Source: Cristatella mucedo (lineage: Eukaryota > Bryozoa > Phylactolaemata > Cristatellidae). From it: 64,000 nt of DNA. Every line of letters begins with the position of its first letter. Within the stretch, counting starts at the first letter, position 1. The position numbers and the translations under genes are program-made. The notes beneath the pieces were generated by a model. It did no database searches and had not been told where the DNA came from. It saw only the letters and a list, made by a program, of their open reading frames with translations. Shown in pieces: positions 59,100-64,000 of the stretch. The stretch spans positions 12,602,001 to 12,666,000 of the forward strand of contig WPIO01000008.1 of assembly GCA_009760855.2 (NCBI GenBank), read 5' to 3'.

Positions 59100-60700
59100 G
59101 CAATGCATGCATTTTTTACAATGGTTAATTAATAATATCATCTAGGTCATGTAAAATTTAAACATATGTCTTTGATCTGCCGGTCTTACTTATCAGCCAT
59201 CCTGTTAACACTCCAGCGGCCTTGATATATACGCCCCATTTCACATATGTCGTGATGGAACCTCCCACCTTTGCATCGCGGAATGCCCCTACATTGGATG
59301 ATAAATAGCCAAGGCGAGAGTTTAGGAAATGTATCTTTACACTCATTCTGCTGCCAAGTGCCGCGTAGCATTAGATCGTGTTCCAAACTATTTGCCCATA
59401 GTCAGCAAACTCTCGTGTTGACCGAGACAGTTTTCTCCACCAGATTGTAATCCATTAAATGTGAGAAACTCTAACCAAGTCAGTTTTTATATGCCTTTAA
59501 ACAATTCTGTGATCTTTAGACCAACAAAAATGCCACTTTATATCTTTGTCTCGCTGATTTGAGGAGACTTTTCTTGTCAATCCTTAAAGGTACTACTATC
59601 TTGTTTCACAGGCTTAACAGAGTTTTTCATCTGTCCAAGCTGTATGTGCAAGGGTTGAAGTAGCACTTTCTTGCTGTCGACAAGAGGAAACTCAGTACGC
59701 TGTTACTCTCTGTCAGAAAATTTATTTGCCATTTTATCTTTTGGTTATGAAGAGCATCAGAGCGACATGATCCGAGGGACGTGAAAAGCACGGATATTTT
59801 GTGTAGCCATTTTGAAGTCCAACTAGAAGGGCAGTTATCTTTAGATCGCCACATATCTGCCACTGGCGTTGATAATATTTGATTTCATCGAGAATTATTT
59901 TCATGTTTCCGTAAGTCTCTTTCATCTGTACAGAATGTGCAAACGACAAAGAGGAAAGTTCATTTCCATTGGGAAGTAAATTCCCTTTAAACTGTGGTTC
60001 GATGAATCAATGAAGAGTCTTCATCCGGTCGGATCATAGCACTTTAAAATTTGGTTAACTAGACTTTAGACGTTGTTGCAATAGACTAGTGAATCCTTCG
60101 TCAAAAGGTAGGAAAAAATCTTCTTTTCTCGATATGTATACCACAAAAATGAAGTACCCAGCGAAAGAAAATTTTTCTATTAATCTACAACCAATGAGTT
60201 CAGTTCTTTGGGCAGGTCAAGATCTGTCACTAAGTTATTAATTTTGACATTAATTTAGGTGCTGGATCACCAAAAGAAACTCTCACCGCATCACAGTGCG
60301 GTACAGGTCACATCACCGATAGTAGATTTGGATGATCAATTTTATGATTATCCTTTTTGACGAAGCCCTGCTAGTTATTGATGCGGAATTAACAATCCGA
60401 AACATGGTCAGTTTGTTCTCTCCAAATCAAAGGTACTCCGAATCGCATGCATTTGGTTTGACTTTTAAACCAACGTCTCAAATTTCAACACACCGCTTGC
60501 CGGCCAAATCTGGTGCCCGTGTCTTATTCCGACCTCCCACTTTGCATCCGATGTAGGCGTGACAGCACTGTTTGATGAATGTAATACTCGGTGATCGCTG
60601 CTCTCTTGTCGAGAATATCCCAAAAATTTAGCAGAATATATGCGGTGAATTTTAACACTTTCTAAACATTGTAAATCACAAACATCCTTTGATTTAAACA
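59100..60700 (-). pseudogene. orphan animal ORF family, copy 2 (nearly full span, decayed)
   Basis: From 60,560 leftwards the minus strand reads YIGCKVGGRNKTRAPDLAGK. Then at about 60,000 comes FIDSSNHSLKG and AHSVQMKETYGNMK. YYQRQWQICGDLKI and GLQNGYTKYPCF follow at about 59,800. The end has MSVKIHFLNSRLGYLSSNV and RFHHDICEM...YQGRWSVN at about 59,200-59,350. The blocks change frame repeatedly, so it is a pseudogene. Confidence 0.65.
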
Positions 60701-61017
60701 CATATCAACCAACAAAATGGCTAATTGTTCTACAAAATCTAATGCACAGAGTTTATGTCATTAAGTGACTATAGCAAGTAAACCTTATGAAAGCTAATAT
60801 CATTATAAATAATGCGTAATGCGAAAGTGTACCCGATCTTTTATTAGCAAAATCTACCTATCCTGACTTGCCAAAGCAAAAAAACACCATAGATAATCAT
60901 TTATTATGTGTATTTGGAAAATACAAAAATGCCAGTCAACTGATATCATGCAGACCTGTGTTATCTATCTACCGATTAGTTAGCCTTCGATATCTAGTTC
61001 CTTGTTTTCCAAGCTCC

Positions 61018-61048
61018 TGATTGGCTGGAGTGCTTGCAAGCTCATTGG
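61018..61048 (-). promoter_or_regulatory. two inverted CCAAT-box motifs upstream of the paralogue ATG
   Basis: ATTGG occurs at 61,020-61,024 within GATTGGCTGG and at 61,044-61,048 within CATTGGGCG, each reading CCAAT on the minus strand. They lie 100-127 bp before the ATG at 61,147, a usual NF-Y spacing. Five-base motifs are common by chance, so this is suggestive only. Confidence 0.3.
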
Positions 61049-61144
61049 GCGTCAGACTGAACCGAGTGCACTCGGCAGGTTAGTTGAGAGGCTCGCCACT
61101 ACGCAGGCGATCGGACGTCAGCTCTCGATCGTCGCGGTCGCTAG

Positions 61145-61302
61145 GGATGGATCGCAAAGAGAAATTTCCGCCAGCTGGAACGCCGCGTCGAAGAGCATCC
61201 GGGGGCAGCAAAGTGCAGCAGCCGGCAGCGCCAGGTAGCGTCAAGTGCTCCAAGGTGCGAGGGGTTTTCATGATTATACCTAACAAACTCTGGGCTACGA
61301 AG
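61145..61302 (+). CDS. paralogue: exon homologous to exon 4 of the adaptor gene
   Basis: The frame encodes MDRKEKFPPAGTPRRRASGG, then KCSKVRGVFMIIPNKLWATK, and ends at a strong donor (ACGAAG|GTGAGT) in phase 0, like exon 4 of the first gene. At its left edge GCTAG|GG could be an acceptor in phase 1, again like exon 4. Alternatively the ATG at 61,147, in a strong context (GGGATGG), is the initiator of a TIR-less protein. Two inverted CCAAT motifs lie at 61,020 and 61,044. An L2 fragment and a (TC)n tract fill the following intron. Confidence 0.75.
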
Positions 61303-61317
61303 GTGAGTAAGTGAAGA

Positions 61318-61995
61318 GCTTGCTGGTCTACCGGTCTGTGCAATCAGGCGCTTACAGTTGGTGCCAAACTCAACAGCCAGGCTCTCGTCTCAGGAACTAA
61401 GCTCGTCTGTCGTAATCATCACTGCTGCCACATCGAAAGACTTCTCGCCGACCAGCACTGGCTTCCAGACAAGCAACGCAGCGACTTCAAGGTTGCGTCG
61501 CTCACTTTCAGGTCCCTTCATTCTCTGGCTACAGCCTACCTATAAGATCTGCTCTCCCTACCAGGCTGTGCACCGTATCACCCGCTTTTCTTAATCTAAT
61601 CGATTACCTATACATGTACGAATCTTTTTTGGAGATCTCGATTTCAGTTCGTACGCTCCCAAAGCTTGGAACTCACTTTCGACTGGTTTCCCGAGATCCC
61701 CAGACTTTGTGGCATTTAAAAAGCACCTGAAAGCGCATCTATTTATCAAAGCATTTAGTGGGTCCATGTGATTCATCCTTTGTGTGCTTATGCGTGCTGA
61801 CACTATACATGCTGCCACTAGCCATATTTGCATGCTGACCCTGTGCATGTCACCTCTAACCATGTTATGCTTGCTGTCATCGAGCATGCTACCACTAAAC
61901 ATTCAATCCTGCTTCCTTTGCATCAAATGTAAAGTGCCTAAAAATACATCAAGTTCTCTGAGGGCGCTATACAAATGTATTATTATTGCTATTAA
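61318..61995 (+). mobile_element. L2-clade LINE, 3' part (intron of the paralogue)
   Basis: CTGGTCTACCGGTCTGTGCA, ATCAGGCGCTTACAGTTGGT and the later TACGCTCCCAAAGCTTGGAA are L2 C-terminal sequence. The tail is AATGTAAAGTGCCTAAAAAT / GGGCGCTATACAAATG. Confidence 0.85.
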
Positions 61996-62049
61996 AAGAG
62001 CGGCATGCAATGGCGACGTGTAACGGCAGCTTTCGGTTTATGAAGCTGT

Positions 62050-62050
62050 T

Positions 62051-62134
<84 letters not shown>
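62050..62134. repeat. (TC)n in the paralogue intron
   Basis: An 85-bp run, about 190 bp before the paralogue exon at 62,326. Confidence 0.95.
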
Positions 62135-62137
<3 letters not shown>

Positions 62138-62325
62138 AGGGCAGCCTATCTTTCAGCTCAGCGTTAGGCCTCGGAGTTTTCACCCGTTGCTGTCCGAGTT
62201 CAGTTTGCAATTGGATGTCCACTCATTGTGTTTGATTCGTGTAGCTAGATGAGTGCTGCAGCTGCTTTTTGCAGCCGCTACTTTCTAGCCGAAGCGGCCA
62301 GCGCTGAAGTGATGCTGATTTGTAG

Positions 62326-62476
62326 GACATCTCTAACGCAGCCGTCGTGATCGATCCCGGCTACAGCTGCTCTGAAATAAAGGCGTGGCTCACGCAAGTC
62401 GACGGTGAAAAACGGCGGTTTGACGTGCCGTTAACGCCGCTTAGCCGGCCGGGGGTGTATAATTTTGCCGTACCCG
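62326..62476 (+). CDS. paralogue: exon homologous to exon 5 (IPT/TIG part of DBB)
   Basis: The acceptor is GCTGATTTGTAG|GAC, phase 0, and the donor TACCCG|GTAGGT, phase 1. Both phases equal those of exon 5 at 27,802. It encodes AVVIDPGYSCSEIKAWL and PLTPLSRPGVYNFAVPG. The conserved DPGY and LSRPGVY blocks and shared intron phases show common descent. The next expected exon (DBB helical part) is not visible before the window ends, so the gene is cut off or the copy is partial. Confidence 0.8.
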
Positions 62477-63674
62477 GTAGGTCGTCCGCTCACAGAGCCC
62501 GGCTCGGCCCCGTGCTTAGGGTCGTGCCGTATCGTCGGCCCCAACGGTCACCTGCATGCTCCGGTGCAAAGCGGTTCTGCGGTTTTGCTCGTGGTGCTAC
62601 CTCGTGGTTTCGCGTCGGCCTCTCCCGGCTTGGGCTGCACAAAAGTTTGCTGACACTTTTTAATCGCCACTGCAAATCAGCTGCTGTCTGCAAAACCATA
62701 AGTAGGCATAGCACGCGGAAAGATTGAGCCAAGGTCTTTCTTGTGCAAGTAAAAGGTTTAATGCGAGCTCTTGAACATTTCCACGCCAGATTTCAGCGGC
62801 ATAACGCCCCGTGTTTAGCTGAATTGCAGGTGCCCGATGGAACGAGCTCTAGCACGACGGTCTGGCTCTCGCATGCACGCGAGAGTTCGCTCGCGTGCGA
62901 ACGGGGGGGGAGGGAGCCGAGGTACCGGGGTTCGATTGGCTTTTAGCACCCTACCAGCGTCTTATCTCAGCATCTTATCACCAGCGGGTTATCCCGTCAC
63001 CCACTAAAAGCGTTGAGTGGCCTGAGATGTTGGGGATGATGCTCCCGAGATGAGGGCGTTGCTTTCGGTGAACGGAAATCTCGTGCAGACGAGATGGGCG
63101 TGAGACAGCGTCGATTGAAGTGTCTTGGCCAAGTGTCACCCTAAGAATCGACATCGGGCGGGGCATCAACAATACTTGGACCTCAGTTGCAGTAAAATAA
63201 TCGACGAAGAGGTGGCGACCAAGGAGAAGAAAAAGTTGTATTGTCTACTCAGCATAGCTTTCCTACTTTCGTTCTTGCGGTACTTTACTACGGTACTCGA
63301 GGTAACATCAAAGGGCGATCCTGTGAGCACCTTGCACTCATAATTTCAAGCACCTTGCATTCACGCCTAGGACTACAGTGTAAAAGCACCAGATTTGGCC
63401 CAGACAGGATGGTTCGAGAGAACTATCTTTGCCCTCAACAAGGGCACTCGATGCGGCATTACTGTTTTTACGCGCTTTTCCTGGGGCTCCGGGCCTGGTC
63501 AGTGTTAACCAAGATTAACTGCAACGCAAAGCGCTTAGTTTGGGCCGCCTAGTGACGTGCGCCCAAGCAAATCCTCGTACGAAATCATTGGATCCAAGCA
63601 AATAGTCTCGGGATCAGAGTCCATAACCCAAACCGATAACGAAGGAAGTTATTGGATGTAGCGATGACTCTGTA
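62477..63674. other. paralogue intron or flank; nothing definite
   Basis: A small hairpin (GCACGCGAG ... CTCGCGTGC, about 62,876-62,899) and a G tract are present. No exon matching exon 6 of the first gene was seen. Confidence 0.4.
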
Positions 63675-63790
63675 TAACAATAATAATATGAAATAACACG
63701 TCTCTATTACGCTCTCAGAAGAGAACTGAATCTGTTAGTAGGCACTTTACAGATGCTGTATAGAAAACATTACCGAATGATTGGTGGTAA
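63675..63790 (-). mobile_element. L2 tail, inverted, diverged
   Basis: AATAATAATATGAAATAACA, TTACGCTCTCAGAAGAGAAC and TAGGCACTTTACAGATGCTG match the inverted L2 3' end. Confidence 0.65.
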
Positions 63791-64000
63791 AGCTGATCGC
63801 ACAGAACCTTAGGCACCGTCGAAGTTGGCTCTGACCTCTCGAGAATAGGACTATACTGACCAGCCTACACGTTCAGCTGCCGGTCGCTTTTGTTTGCACG
63901 AGCACACAAACGTACCCACAATTTTCTAGCCGGTCAGACCCGTCAGAGCTTAAGCGGCCCGTGGAGGACGATGGGCAGAATCGAGAAGCATGATAGTCTC

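Overview
The window is metazoan nuclear DNA, probably from an invertebrate bilaterian. It has spliced genes with GT-AG introns, long introns full of L2/CR1-type LINEs and tRNA-derived SINEs, and very many long microsatellites ((GA)n, (TC)n, (TA)n, (CA)n). No sign of bacterial organisation was seen. The species cannot be named from the sequence alone. The GC-rich, CTG/GCC-rich exons stand out against an AT-richer, repeat-laden background.

The main gene runs on the + strand from about 8,843 to 46,887. I reconstructed 15 coding exons whose splice phases are compatible throughout, giving a predicted protein of about 823 residues. It is a member of the Dof/BCAP/BANK adaptor family (vertebrate PIK3AP1/BCAP and BANK1, Drosophila stumps/Dof). 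The order is an N-terminal TIR-like domain, the DBB domain (an IPT/TIG-like part plus a helical part), ankyrin repeats, a tyrosine-rich region with two YxxM motifs and a YITP motif, a coiled-coil region, and a C-terminal proline-rich tail. The family couples receptor signalling (B-cell receptor/TLR in vertebrates, FGF receptor in flies) to PI3-kinase and related effectors. Two exons homologous to exons 4 and 5 recur at 61,145-62,476. They suggest a second paralogue that continues beyond the right edge and may start without a TIR domain.

Region by region: 1-8.8 kb is repeat-rich flank (SINEs, L2 fragments, a Tc1/mariner remnant). 8.8-46.9 kb is the adaptor gene. Its introns hold LINE copies, SINEs, microsatellites and a FLYWCH-type Mutator-like (MULE) DNA transposon with inverted termini (25.3-27.4 kb). 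46.9-61 kb is intergenic: a GC-rich coding-like stretch of unknown nature, a LINE with endonuclease and RT remnants, a non-autonomous LTR retrotransposon with clear LTRs, primer-binding site, polypurine tract and 5-bp target duplication (50,858-52,656) nested in a SINE, a hAT transposase remnant, and two decayed copies of an uncharacterised animal ORF family separated by an L2 copy. 61-62.5 kb is the paralogous exon pair. 62.5-64 kb shows little.

All homology calls come from recognising sequence motifs by eye, not from searches. Splice sites were chosen by consensus and by phase agreement. Boundaries of decayed repeats are approximate.
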